A stretch of 23,089 nucleotides of DNA from Candidatus Peregrinibacteria bacterium (GTDB lineage Bacteria > Patescibacteriota > Gracilibacteria > UBA1369). The notes under the pieces were generated by a model, which did not search any database, was not told the origin of the DNA, and worked only from the letters and a program-made list of their open reading frames with translations. The stretch is taken from positions 1 to 23,089 of the forward strand of contig JADLFY010000039.1 in the NCBI GenBank assembly GCA_020849575.1, given 5' to 3'. Made by a program: the position numbers and the translations under genes. Shown here piece by piece: positions 7,373-16,229 of this stretch; position 1 is the stretch's first letter, and each line of letters starts with the position of its first letter.

Positions 7373-8458
7373 CTAGGCTATTGCGGAATCCTTTGGACGT
7401 CTGGAGTTGGCATAACGATCGAAGCCGGCTTTATCAATAAGCCCATCGGAACGTTGAGAGAATTTGGCTATACCGGAATTTTGTTGAGCGACTTTTTTGG
7501 CGTATTCCATATCGGGAGCGCCAAAAATATAATCAGCTGGCTTACCAACTGCAGCAGGCCAGAAAACCAAAGCATACATGTCAGCAAAACTTTTAATTTT
7601 GCCAGCATGCGGACTGAAATGTTTATCAACAAATTCAAGCTGCTGCAAACCAGTCATTTTGCGCAGATCTTCGATTGGTACTGGAGCATATTTGGGCATC
7701 CACTGAATAAGTCCACTGGCGCCAGAAGTAGGATTAACGGCCTGTGGATCTACACCTTTGTCTCGAGTAACTCCTTCCATCTTGAAAATGGCGTAGAGAT
7801 CGGCAAGACTGACACCAATTTTGGTGGCAATTTGCTGGGCACGTTCTTTGAATTGAGGGTGATTGAGAAGATTGTCACCAGTTAAACCAGCCGTGGAATC
7901 TGGACCGGAAATGGGAGCGTCAGGTGAGGAGGCGGGAGCATTGGCAGCGGCCGGCTCAGAACCCGCTGCCGGTTGGCCATCCTTGCCACCAAATAATTTA
8001 TTAAAAAAAGCGGTGATTTTGTCGCCTAGATCGGAGAAAAACTCTTTTACTTTGCCCCACATGTCTTTGCTTTCTTGAGGGGCATTAGCGGGAGCGGGGC
8101 TGTCTGCTGTAACTGCCGGCGCATTGGCGGGCGTGTTGGCAGGGGCAGGGGCAGGAGCTGGTGAATCTGCGGGGGCCGCGGTTGGCTGGTCGGGAGTGGG
8201 AGTGGGCGTGTCGTTGGTCGCGGCTGGTTTATCTGGAGTGGACACCAGTACATCGGCGCGGTTCTCAGCGGCCTTGGCCTGGACATCATTGGCTTTTTCC
8301 TGATGGTCAGCATCGAGGGCTTTTTTTTCGCCTTTCTGCTTCATTTCCAATTGTTGTTCAGCCAGTTTTTCGGCTTTTTTGCCAGGATCAAGCGTTTCTA
8401 CGTCGAGATTGTCGCTTGGTTTTGGTGATATTTCCGGTTGTTGCTTTTCGTCGGCCAT
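7373..8458 (-). CDS. Muramidase/transglycosylase-like protein with long Pro/Ala linker
   Basis: 361 residues from ATG 8458 (MADEKQQPEIS); the upstream ATG at 8494 lies in the promoter. Residues 1-80 are charged helix (PGKKAEKLAEQQLEMKQKGE), 80-140 a Pro/Ala/Thr linker, about 143-165 an amphipathic helix (WGKVKEFFSDLGDKITAFFN), then a second Ala/Pro linker. From about 205 to the end is a lysozyme-like fold related to SLT transglycosylases: LADLYAIFKMEG (Glu is the candidate catalytic acid), AVNPTSGASGLIQWMPKYA, QLEFVDKHFSPHAGKIKSF, YALVFWPAAVGKPADYIFG. Such domains cut peptidoglycan in phage tails and secretion machines. No signal peptide is visible, so it would act inside, be exported by another route, or depend on a holin-like partner. 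No SD; TAG stop. Local high G+C comes from Ala/Pro codons, not from a foreign unit. Confidence 0.8.
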   Translation of the reverse strand: MADEKQQPEISPKPSDNLDVETLDPGKKAEKLAEQQLEMKQKGEKKALDADHQEKANDVQAKAAENRADVLVSTPDKPAATNDTPTPTPDQPTAAPADSPAPAPAPANTPANAPAVTADSPAPANAPQESKDMWGKVKEFFSDLGDKITAFFNKLFGGKDGQPAAGSEPAAANAPASSPDAPISGPDSTAGLTGDNLLNHPQFKERAQQIATKIGVSLADLYAIFKMEGVTRDKGVDPQAVNPTSGASGLIQWMPKYAPVPIEDLRKMTGLQQLEFVDKHFSPHAGKIKSFADMYALVFWPAAVGKPADYIFGAPDMEYAKKVAQQNSGIAKFSQRSDGLIDKAGFDRYANSRRPKDSAIA

Positions 8459-8484
8459 AGTGATTTTTTGGGATTTATCTCTGT

Positions 8485-8513
8485 ATTTTACCATAAAAAC
8501 GGCTTTTTATTAA
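8485..8513 (-). promoter_or_regulatory. Promoter of the muramidase-like gene
   Basis: On the - strand TTAATA (8513-8508), 17 bp, TAAAAT (8490-8485) with TGG just before it (extended -10). ATG lies 26 bases downstream with no SD. Confidence 0.45.
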
Positions 8514-8554
8514 GAGCAGACTGTGGCAAAGTGAGAGAAATTAATCAAAATAGT

Positions 8555-8872
8555 ATGACAGAGGCAGAAAAAATGCGTGAAATGCTTAGAAAAATGACTT
8601 TTTGCAAAGCTTTTCAGGGCCTTACTTTAGAGGAAATAGCTATTTTGAAGGCGGCTGTGATCAGAAGAGATGTAAGCATGACTGATTTTGTGGAAAAAGT
8701 GATAGATGCAGATAAAAAAGGCCTGGAAACAGAACTTTTGATGATTAAAGGTGTAATTGATGACTATACGGGGAAAAATGAAGGTGGACATTTAAGAGAA
8801 TTACGTGAAGCTGCTGCCAAAAGAGAAGAAGAAAATTATCTGGAAAATTTATTGAAAGAGGTGGAGGGCTAA
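8555..8872 (+). CDS. Small charged helical protein, unknown
   Basis: 105 residues starting MTEAEKMREMLRKM at ATG 8555; the frame is open further upstream to 8438, but that part overlaps the divergent gene and its promoter. The protein is almost entirely helical: two short helices with a hydrophobic turn (FCKAFQGLTLEEIAILKAAV, residues 17-36), then long acidic/basic helices ending HLRELREAAAKREEENYLENLLKEVEG. No Cys pairs, signal peptide or membrane segment. Composition matches the A+T-rich background, no SD, TAA stop. It is divergent from the muramidase-like gene across 96 bases and precedes unit C. The look is of a small adaptor or regulator, but no family is recognised. Confidence 0.7.
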   Translation: MTEAEKMREMLRKMTFCKAFQGLTLEEIAILKAAVIRRDVSMTDFVEKVIDADKKGLETELLMIKGVIDDYTGKNEGGHLRELREAAAKREEENYLENLLKEVEG

Positions 8873-8914
8873 GGAGAAAACCCCAGAATGAAACGGTTGC
8901 AAATACTGCGAGTG

Positions 8915-8967
8915 TTGACTAAATTCAACTATGTGTTATTGTGCGCTTGGTCACAAGGCTGAAGGAG
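8915..8967 (+). promoter_or_regulatory. Promoter and strong SD of unit C
   Basis: TTGACT (8915-8920), 16 bp, TATTGT (8937-8942), then AAGGAG (8962-8967) four bases before ATG 8972. A GTTGA/TCAAC inverted repeat (8914-8929) overlaps the -35. The SD contrasts with its absence in the flanking genes. Confidence 0.6.
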
Positions 8968-8971
8968 ATAC

Positions 8972-9409
8972 ATGCTTTTCTACATGAAACCACTCCGCTA
9001 CATGATCTGGGATGAGCTGGTCAGTCAGATCAAGCGAGTCCCCCTCAAGGTGCGCTGGGTAATCCTGGTGCGTCGAATGGAGGTGTTCAACTACTACCGC
9101 GACGAGGCGGCAGAAGAGCTGTTGGCAGAGCCAAGGCTCGAACCGAAGGTAGCCGCTGAAGTGCTGCGCTTCCTGGGAGAAGAGAAAATCTCCCAGCAAT
9201 CACTGGAAGCTCTGATGAGGCGATTTCGCCTCGATCACCGCATGGTGATGAAGCTACTGCTCTGGTCAGCTGAACAGCTGCAAGAGCCGCCAGAGCTGAC
9301 GGCGGAACAGCTGAAGCTGGTCGAAGCGGCCTATGAAAGGGCCTGCGAGAACCAGGCACATCGGAGAAGCTACATTCAGATGTGCGCGAGCTACGCCTTC
9401 ACGGCATGA
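8972..9409 (+). CDS. Orphan helical protein (unit C)
   Basis: 145 residues beginning MLFYMKPLRYMIWDELVSQI, no recognised family. Mostly alpha-helical with many Leu/Glu/Arg: RVPLKVRWVILVRRMEVFNYY, then EVLRFLGEEKISQQSLEALMRRFRLDHRMVMKLLLW (the part around 65-100 looks like a compact helical bundle), then AEQLKLVEAAYERACENQAHRR. There are two Cys residues but no metal-binding pair, no signal peptide and no true membrane segment. GC-ending codons, a strong SD and a TGA stop set it apart from the background genes, none of which stop with TGA. It is a one-gene unit flanked by promoter (8915-8942) and terminator (9454-9487). The alternative start ATG 8984 would shorten it by four residues but has worse SD spacing. 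Confidence 0.78.
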   Translation: MLFYMKPLRYMIWDELVSQIKRVPLKVRWVILVRRMEVFNYYRDEAAEELLAEPRLEPKVAAEVLRFLGEEKISQQSLEALMRRFRLDHRMVMKLLLWSAEQLQEPPELTAEQLKLVEAAYERACENQAHRRSYIQMCASYAFTA

Positions 9410-9453
9410 CCAACTTGGACGAGAGTCCCTCAGGGCTCGAAGTCCAAAATAGA

Positions 9454-9487
9454 GCGCCCCCGGCGGCCGAAGGCCAGCCGGGGGCGC
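9454..9487 (+). terminator. GC-rich terminator of unit C
   Basis: GCGCCCCCGGC (9454-9464) pairs perfectly with GCCGGGGGCGC (9477-9487); GGCC/GGCC extends the stem inside, with a GAA loop and one bulged A. The tail is GACCACTTATTTTAG. A smaller GAGTCCC/GGGCTC hairpin lies just upstream (9423-9438). Confidence 0.85.
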
Positions 9488-9560
9488 GACCACTTATTTT
9501 AGATTTGGGCAAGATAGAATATCTTGGAATCGCTTTGCCATTGGGTGTATTCTGTGAACC

Positions 9561-9597
9561 CAAACATTTGTTTGCATACCAGTTTCGCTTTTATACT
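9561..9597 (+). promoter_or_regulatory. rarA promoter with SOS-box-like palindrome
   Basis: The perfect palindrome CAAACATTTGTTTG (9561-9574) has the layout of Gram-positive LexA boxes (CGAAC-N4-GTTCG) with G-to-A changes, and overlaps the -35 region of a promoter with -10 TATACT (9592-9597). Other small inverted repeats lie upstream: CAAGATA/TATCTTG (around 9509-9525) and TTGGGT/ACCCAA (9541-9563). The leader to ATG 9627 is about 24 nt, no SD. Confidence 0.4.
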
Positions 9598-9626
9598 AAT
9601 TTTGGATTAATTTTGCCCGATATTTT

Positions 9627-10910
9627 ATGCCAAAAACCAAAAAAATTAGTGTGGGCCATTTGCTCAGGGAACCTCTGGCCAATATGATGCGTCCCAAAAC
9701 TTTGGAGGAATTTTTTGGTCAGGAAGAATTGGTGGGTGATGGCAAAACTTTGAAAAAATTGATTGAGGCAGATCAATTACATTCAATGATTTTCTTTGGG
9801 CCGCCGGGTGTGGGCAAAACAACTTTGGCCCAGATTATAACTGAGAAAACCGCTTCCAAGTTTGTGACTATTTCGGCCGTAACTGCCGGTGTGCCGGAGC
9901 TAAGAAAAGTGGTAGCGGAGGCGGAAGATTTTTTGAGACTGGGAACAAGAACAATTTTATTTGTTGATGAAATTCATAGATTTAATAACTCCCAACAGGA
10001 TTTTTTGTTACCACATACGGAAAGGGGAACGGTTATTTTGATTGGAGCAACGACGGAAAATCCTTCTTTTGAAGTTAACTCAGCTTTGCTTTCACGTTCA
10101 CAGGTTTTTGTTTTTAAAGCTTTGAATGATGAAGCTTTGAGTGGAATTGCCAGAAGAGCATTGAAAAAAATTGGCGAGTTGGCAGGAGCAGAGCTGGAAC
10201 TGGACAATGAGGCCATGGATTTTTTAATTGGGTTTGCCAATGGTGATGCTCGAAATTTGTTGAATACCCTGGAAGTGATTTTTAAAGTTGCCGATAAATG
10301 GCCAGTAGATCTGGAAGAAATGCGACGGATTTTGCAGAAGAAAAATCTGCGTTATGACAAAAAAGGTGAGGAACATTACAATATTATTTCCGCTCTGCAT
10401 AAAAGTATGCGCGACAGTGACCCTGATGGAGCTTTGTATTGGATGATGAGAATGCTGGAGGGAGGAGAAGATCCACTCTATATTGCCAGAAGGTTAATTC
10501 GCTTTGCTTCTGAGGATATTGGCATGGCTGATCCACATGCTTTGCTGGTGGCGGTTGCAGCCAAAGATGCCTGCCATTTCAATGGTATGCCGGAATGTGA
10601 AGTGAATCTGGCTCAAACGGTTGTTCATCTGGCCATGGCACCAAAATCTAATGCCTTGTACACAGCAATTGGTGAAATAAAAAAGACTATTAAAGAAACT
10701 GGTAATTTGGAGGTACCACTACATATAAGAAATGCCCCGACTAAATTGATGAAAGAATGGGGTTATGGGGAAGGATATAAATATGCCCATAATTTTGAGG
10801 GTGCAAAAATTGATCAGCAGCATTTGCCTGATCAATTGAAAGACAGAAAATTTTATTACCCTACTGATAGAGGGCTGGAAGCCAAAATTAAACAGAAGTT
10901 GGAGGAGTAG
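9627..10910 (+). CDS. rarA: Replication-associated recombination protein A (RarA/MgsA AAA+ ATPase)
   Basis: 427 residues, normal length for the clamp-loader-related ATPase that acts at stalled replication forks with SSB and the clamp. The typical opening RPKTLEEFFGQEELVG is at 22-37. Walker A is GPPGVGKT (58-65), Walker B ILFVDEIHRF (110-119), sensor 1 ILIGATTENPSF (137-148) with the arginine finger in LLSRSQVF. The C-terminal tetramerisation half is complete (YNIISALHKSMRDSDPDGALYW, EDIGMADPHALLVAVAA, RNAPTKLMKEWGYG, FYYPTDRGLEAKIK). ATG 9627 has no SD. The last 23 bases overlap the convergent beta-helix gene. A LexA-like palindrome at its promoter would fit damage control. Confidence 0.95.
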   Translation: MPKTKKISVGHLLREPLANMMRPKTLEEFFGQEELVGDGKTLKKLIEADQLHSMIFFGPPGVGKTTLAQIITEKTASKFVTISAVTAGVPELRKVVAEAEDFLRLGTRTILFVDEIHRFNNSQQDFLLPHTERGTVILIGATTENPSFEVNSALLSRSQVFVFKALNDEALSGIARRALKKIGELAGAELELDNEAMDFLIGFANGDARNLLNTLEVIFKVADKWPVDLEEMRRILQKKNLRYDKKGEEHYNIISALHKSMRDSDPDGALYWMMRMLEGGEDPLYIARRLIRFASEDIGMADPHALLVAVAAKDACHFNGMPECEVNLAQTVVHLAMAPKSNALYTAIGEIKKTIKETGNLEVPLHIRNAPTKLMKEWGYGEGYKYAHNFEGAKIDQQHLPDQLKDRKFYYPTDRGLEAKIKQKLEE

Positions 10911-13900
10911 GCGGAGTGCTTGAGTCAGTCGAGTTACTGATAGTTGAATCTGTTGGTGCTTGAACGGTATTTGGGCTGCCTGGAGTTGTAGTGCCAACTG
11001 TTGAAGCTGTAGCTGGAGTTGATATGACTGATTCGGCAGCTGGCTTTTGTTGCTGACGGCGGAAAATCAGGATGATTAATAAAATTGCCAGTAAACCAAC
11101 TCCCAGATAAATCCATGGGCTACCGTTAATTGGTGCTAAAGTTGGACCTGGAATATAGAAGCGAATTTTTTGTGATTTGCTTTGAGCATTGTCGCTGCTG
11201 CGATAAGCAGTGAGAATCACGGTGTGTTCACCAGGCTCCAGATCGGCAGGTGGACTGAGACGGAATTCCTGATCAAGAGCGTCAGCCAGCAGAGCAGATG
11301 AGCTGATATTGGACTGCCAAAGTGCTACGACTTTACTTGGCACAGTAATTTTTCCAGTAAGAATTGGTTTGGTATTATCAGCATCAAGTTGTACAACCGC
11401 CTGGCCAGAAAGATTTTCAATGGTTAAATCTTTTCCACCAAGATTTTCTACAATTGGACTGATAAATTGCAGTGAACTGTCGATGGTGAATTCAACTGGC
11501 ACAGAATAAACTTTTCCGACATTACCCATTACGAGGTATTGATTATCACGTAAAGAAAGCTCTGAATCGAGTGCAAACAAACCGTTCAGGTCAGTGGAAG
11601 AATCACCGATGTTGCGGATTTTACCAATAAATTTAGCTTCTTCGGGATTGTTTGGATCAAGAGTGTTATTGATAAATTTCTGTAAAATACCGATCAGATA
11701 ATTGTTGAATTCTTCTTCGGTTTGATCACCTCTTTCTACAACCGATTTGTCGAAAATATAAACCTGTACATTTTTGACAGGTTTGGAAAGACCAAGGAAA
11801 AGAGGAGTATCGTCAGCTGTGATTAAGCTGTCTTCTGGCAAGGTAACTATGACGAAATCACGGTCAACACGACCAGGATTGAAATCGTCAGCCTGATTGG
11901 GATTGGTGTTTAAATTAAGCGCTTCAAAAGCGTCGGTTTTGCCATCATTATCTGAGTCCGCATTGGTTGGATTGGTATTTAATTGACACTCCATTGCATC
12001 TGAAAGACCATCTCCGTCGGTGTCACCATTTAAGTTAGCAAGATTGTATTGAGCAGAAAAACTGGCGGCATTACAGCTGGATGAATTGGCTGATGGAGTG
12101 AATTTAATAAAGTTAGATGGGACAAAAACTTCTGGATTGGAAGAACCACTTGAGGTTGATGTGGAGCTGTTATCAGTTGAGCCTGTTGCATCACCTGAAT
12201 CAGTATTTTCGGTGGTTGGATTTTCTGAGGTGGTGGTTGGCTGAGAAACAGGGTTTTCGGCGGGCGCAGCCGGCTGGGTCGGAGTAGTTGGAGTGGTTGG
12301 CTCAGCTGGAGCGCTTGGCGTGGCAGGTTCTGTTGGAGTAGTTGGTTCGGTGGGAGTGCTAGGCTCTGTTGGTGTTGTAGGTTCAGTGGGGGTGGTTGGT
12401 TCTGTCGGAGTAGTGGGCTCAGTAGGAACAACTGGTTGACCACCAGATGATGGGCCTTGTCCAAAAGCTGCACTTCCTCCTCCACCGCCTCCACTGGATG
12501 GTGGAGTAGGAGGATTGGTGATTTCAAAAGAGGTTACAGCCAGAATATTGCTAATATTGCTGGCCGCATCGGTTACGCTGATAGTACAGTTATTGTGTAT
12601 GCCAAGAGCTAAGGTGTTGAAAGTGATGAGATTGTTTCCGACAGCTGCAACGGAAGTTGGTGAACTACAATCACCAGCATAAGAAATGTTGCCAATTTCA
12701 GTGGAAGAAAAAGTATAATTGGGAGTGGTGTCAGTATCTGGTGTCGGAACCGGTATAATTTGAGCAAGAACTGGTGCAACTGTGTCGATAGTAAATGGAC
12801 TGACATTTAAAATATTACTGACATTGGTCCCGCTGTCAGTGACAGTAATGGTACAGTTATTGTGTAAACCTTCAGCAAGTGGATTGAAGGAAATTGTATT
12901 GTTGCCGAGACCGGCCACTCCTGTCGCCCCACTACAATCTCCGCCGTAAGCAATGCTACCTTCTTCCGTACTGGAAAAAGTATAGCTTGGAGTATTGTCA
13001 TTGGTAGGAGTTGAAACCGGAGTAACTTCGGCAATGACCGGAGGTGTAATATCCTGGTCAAATTCGTATGAACCGATATCATCAGCACCATTTTGAGGTC
13101 TGATTATTCCACGCTGATCAATAGTCAGAGCAGTATTACCAGCATTGATGGCAGGGCTGGAAGAAGTTAAAGCATAATTCATGGTAGTACCTCCATTCAA
13201 ACCGAGTGATCCAAGTAATGGATCGATATCCAATAAATCATTGGGCTGGAAAATTCCTCCACAGTCTGCAGCATCACTGAAAAGATTGTAATCTCCAGTG
13301 GAAAACTGAGTTGTAGACTAACAGTCCTGGCCAAGACCTGTGGCTGAATTGTAGGCGAAAATTGTATTACTGATATTAAGTGGGCCGGTAGAATCGTTGG
13401 CCAACCCTCCGCCATTACCGCCACTGGCAATATTATTGGCGATGGTGCTGGAATTGATAATAGCAGAAGTAATAGGGTTAGACATGTATAGACCACCACC
13501 ATGAGTATCGGAAGTATTCTGGGAAATGGTAGAATTATTGATAATTAAATTACCTAAAATATGATAAATACCACCACCCGTACTCGTAGCATGATTTGAA
13601 TCAATAAATGACTGATCAATGGTTAGATCACCTTCATTGTAGATGCCACCACCATCAAAGAAATTGGTGAAGTTATTGACCAGTGAACTGTTCAGAATAT
13701 CCATGATGCCTTCATTGTAGATTGCTCCACCGTAATATTCTGATCCGGTGTCGTTAATGGAAACATTGTTAAGACTTAGATCACCACTATTGGCAATTGC
13801 TCCTCCAGTACCGGCTATGGCAACACCACTGGAATTAAAAGTACTATTGCTGACATCCAATGTTCCATCCTGATTATAAATAAAACCTCCATAAGAGCCG

Positions 13901-15942
13901 CTCGGAGAAGTAGAAGTAAAAGTGGAACCATTTACAGTTACAGTATTGCTATAGAGATTTTGTGAAACATAAATTGCTCCACCTGAATAGGCGGTGAAAT
14001 TTTGATCAAAATCTGAACCATTGATAATTTCTGTAGAGCTATTATTACCATTATCACTAAGGAAAAGTGCACCAGCACTATCGACACTGTTGTTGTTACT
14101 AAAGTCTACGTTATCAAGCAGCATACTCCCAACGTTCAAACAAAGTGCTCCTCCAAAACCAATATTACTTTGATTGTTGTTGACGACGGTATTGCTGATT
14201 TGTATTGGTGGAGAAAGAGGATTGTAGGCACTACCCAAAACCAGGGCTCCACAATAACCTCCGACATTACCAATAATGCTGGAATTAGTCATGTTTAGCG
14301 TACCATCTCCGCCTGCTGTACCCATTTCCAAAAAACCACCCGCTCCATCACCAGTATTTCCGATATTGGAAAAAACATTATTGAAGATGAGATCGCTTCT
14401 GTTGCCGCCATAAACTCCACCACCATCATAAGCGCGGTTCTGGCTTAATTCTACATTGGTTAAGTAGACGGTTTTTTCCTCACCTGGAGAATAATTGTCA
14501 TAGGCAAAAATTCCTCCACCTTTACCTGATGTATTGCTGGCCTCATTATGGAAAAGTACTGAATCATTTAAATACATTGTAGTGCCAGGAGAAAGTGCAA
14601 TACCTCCACCATCGATTAAAGAAGAGTTATTGCTGAAAATCGTGTGATTGATGATAGTAGTATTGGCGTAATCATTAATATAAATTCCACCTCCAGCGAT
14701 ATTGGCAGTGTTGGAGATAAATTGAGGCTCCAGCCCAAGTAAACCACCAATTTGCAGCATGCCACTGGTATCAACAAAAATTCCTCCACCATAATCAGCA
14801 GTGGAAGATTGAATGGCATCCCCAGCACTAAGGGTGAATGAACCATTATTCCCGCCGACATAAATTCCACCACCAAAAATCGCACTGGAAGTATCTATGC
14901 TGTTAAAACCATTAGATACCGCTTCCATGCCCGGACCAAGATAAATTCCACCACCCTGACCAGCTGCACCATTGGCGTGAGCATCGGAAATATTTACTTC
15001 ATCCAAATTTAAATCCTGTGTATCACTTGGGGGATTGACACTTTCACCAGCATGATAAATAGCACCACCATTTTCGGAAGCATTAACGGTAGTAATATTG
15101 GTGTGGGCAATCTGTACTTCGTTATTATCTCCAAGGTAAATCGCTCCACCATTACCATTGGTAGCATCAGAGTCGGTAATGGTTGTATGATCTATAGATA
15201 GATCAATAACTTCCGGATCTACATTCACAGTTTCCTGATCAAGATAAATAGATCCACCTTCATCAGCGGAATTGGTGGAAAAGCCGGTTTCATCAAGAGT
15301 CACCTGATTAGCGTCACTGCCAATATACATTGCTCCACCCTGCTGGGCAGTACCGTGTTCAAAACCAACATTATTTAGATAGACCAAATTTGCTCCACTT
15401 TCTATACCAAGTTCACCACCTTTTTCAGCTGTACCAGTATTGAAATAAGAATTCAGTAAAGTTAAATCGGCGGCTGTACGTACACGTACTGAACCACCCA
15501 CATCGCCTGGCCCGGAGGAAGCACCATTCAAAAATGTTAATCCATCGACAGTTACCTCAGTGGAATCGACGTCAAGAATGCGGCTATTGCCACCTGCAGA
15601 AATGCTGATATCGGGAGTCAAGTCATCGTTGAGATCACCATCGATAGTGACAGCTTCAGTGATGGTGGGCAGGGCAGTTCCATTCAGGACAATTGGTGGA
15701 GGACTACCTGTAGCAAAAGTTATATTATCAATAATTGGATAAGGATCACCGGGCGTACAATTATCAAAAGCAGCATTGTTATTAGCAGAGTTGATGGCAT
15801 CACGAAGTTCACAATCACCGCCAGCACCATTATCATTAAAAGAATCAACTGTGATGGTAGCAGCGATAGCCTGAAAAGAATTACTAAAAAGCAGAAAGGC
15901 CAGAATAATTAAGGCGGAAAATTTCTTGATTTTTACAGACAT
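10888..15942 (-). pseudogene. Giant beta-helix surface protein, interrupted by in-frame TAG
   Basis: One continuous reading frame of 1684 codons with a single TAG at 13318-13320 (codon 875). Upstream part (13318-15942): signal peptide MSVKIKKFSALIILAFLLFS to about residue 28, a CSLREX-like opening GGDCELRDAINSANNN, then some 20 turns of right-handed beta-helix marked by GG-[AG]-I-[YF]. After the stop the same helix continues (LFSDAADCGG, SPAINAG, DQRG-I-RP), then two Ig-like modules with a Cys pair (TPSYTFSSTEEGSIAYGGDC), a Gly/Ser linker, PTEPTT repeats, two thrombospondin-3-like Ca sites (DTDGDGLSD, DSDNDGKTD; about 11940-12030), a beta-rich domain, one membrane helix (WIYLGVGLLAILLIILIF, about 11062-11118) and a low-complexity cytosolic tail. 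It is a membrane-anchored adhesin-like protein. No SD; TAA stop overlaps rarA. Could be a true pseudogene, a readthrough gene or a sequence error; the absence of other damage favours the latter two. Confidence 0.85.
12325..12434 (-). repeat. Tandem PTEPTT-coding repeat
   Basis: About six units of an 18-base repeat coding P-T-E-P-T-T/S/A inside the beta-helix protein, between the Ig-like modules and the Ca-binding repeats. Codons vary between units, so the repeat is kept at protein level; it is probably an extended, surface-exposed spacer. Confidence 0.85.
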
Positions 15943-15978
15943 ATTTTTTGACTTTTTGTTTTAATACTGGGGAAATTC

Positions 15979-16093
15979 TATAGATAATAATAGTTTTTTC
16001 AATTGGTCAAAATACTGGTCTGGCTAATCAACAAGCCAAAATCCTCGATTAGACCTTAATTGTGACCTCTGTTGATTTATTTGACAGAGTTTT
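15979..16093 (+). ncRNA. Possible small RNA in 287-base gap
   Basis: The gap 15943-16229 has no ORF. On the + strand a weak promoter (TTGTTT 15956-15961, 17 bp, TATAGA 15979-15984) precedes two hairpins: GGTCT/AGACC with AATC/GATT (16017-16055, four-base bulge) and CTCTGT/ACAGAG (16067-16089) followed by TTTTGAATTATTTTT, which resembles an intrinsic terminator with no + strand gene to serve. On the - strand TTGACC (16010-16005) may be the -35 of the beta-helix gene, with a TATCTA-like -10. Low certainty. Confidence 0.25.
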
Positions 16094-16185
16094 GAATTAT
16101 TTTTAAACATTTTTAGCCAATTAATGTCTAACTGATCAATTTATTGTAGTAAGCTGAATTGTATTCGAAAAAAGTTTAGTAGCGA

Positions 16186-16222
16186 GCGCCCGGTAGCTGA
16201 TTTGGAATCAACTGCCGGGCGC
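16186..16222 (-). terminator. Terminator of the pyrF-pyrE unit
   Basis: GCGCCCGG (16186-16193) pairs with CCGGGCGC (16215-16222) and the stem continues inward through AG/CT and TGAT/ATCA (about 15 pairs in all). On the - strand it is followed by CTCGCTACTAAACTTTTTT. It lies seven bases past the pyrE stop and marks the unit D boundary. Confidence 0.85.
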
Positions 16223-16229
16223 CACAAGA

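Noticed and set aside
7373..8458. Sixth G+C-rich foreign unit
   Set aside because: Local GC is due to Ala/Pro linkers; the ends are A+T-rich, there is no SD and the stop is TAG.
8962..8974. Cloning-vector-like ribosome site (GAAGGAGATACATG)
   Set aside because: Only a short match to a generic strong SD; surrounding sequence shows no vector features.
13400..15500. Recurring TCCACCACC-type strings as a possible CRISPR or satellite array
   Set aside because: They are the Gly-Gly-Gly-Ile-Tyr turns of the beta-helix, irregularly spaced and codon-variable.
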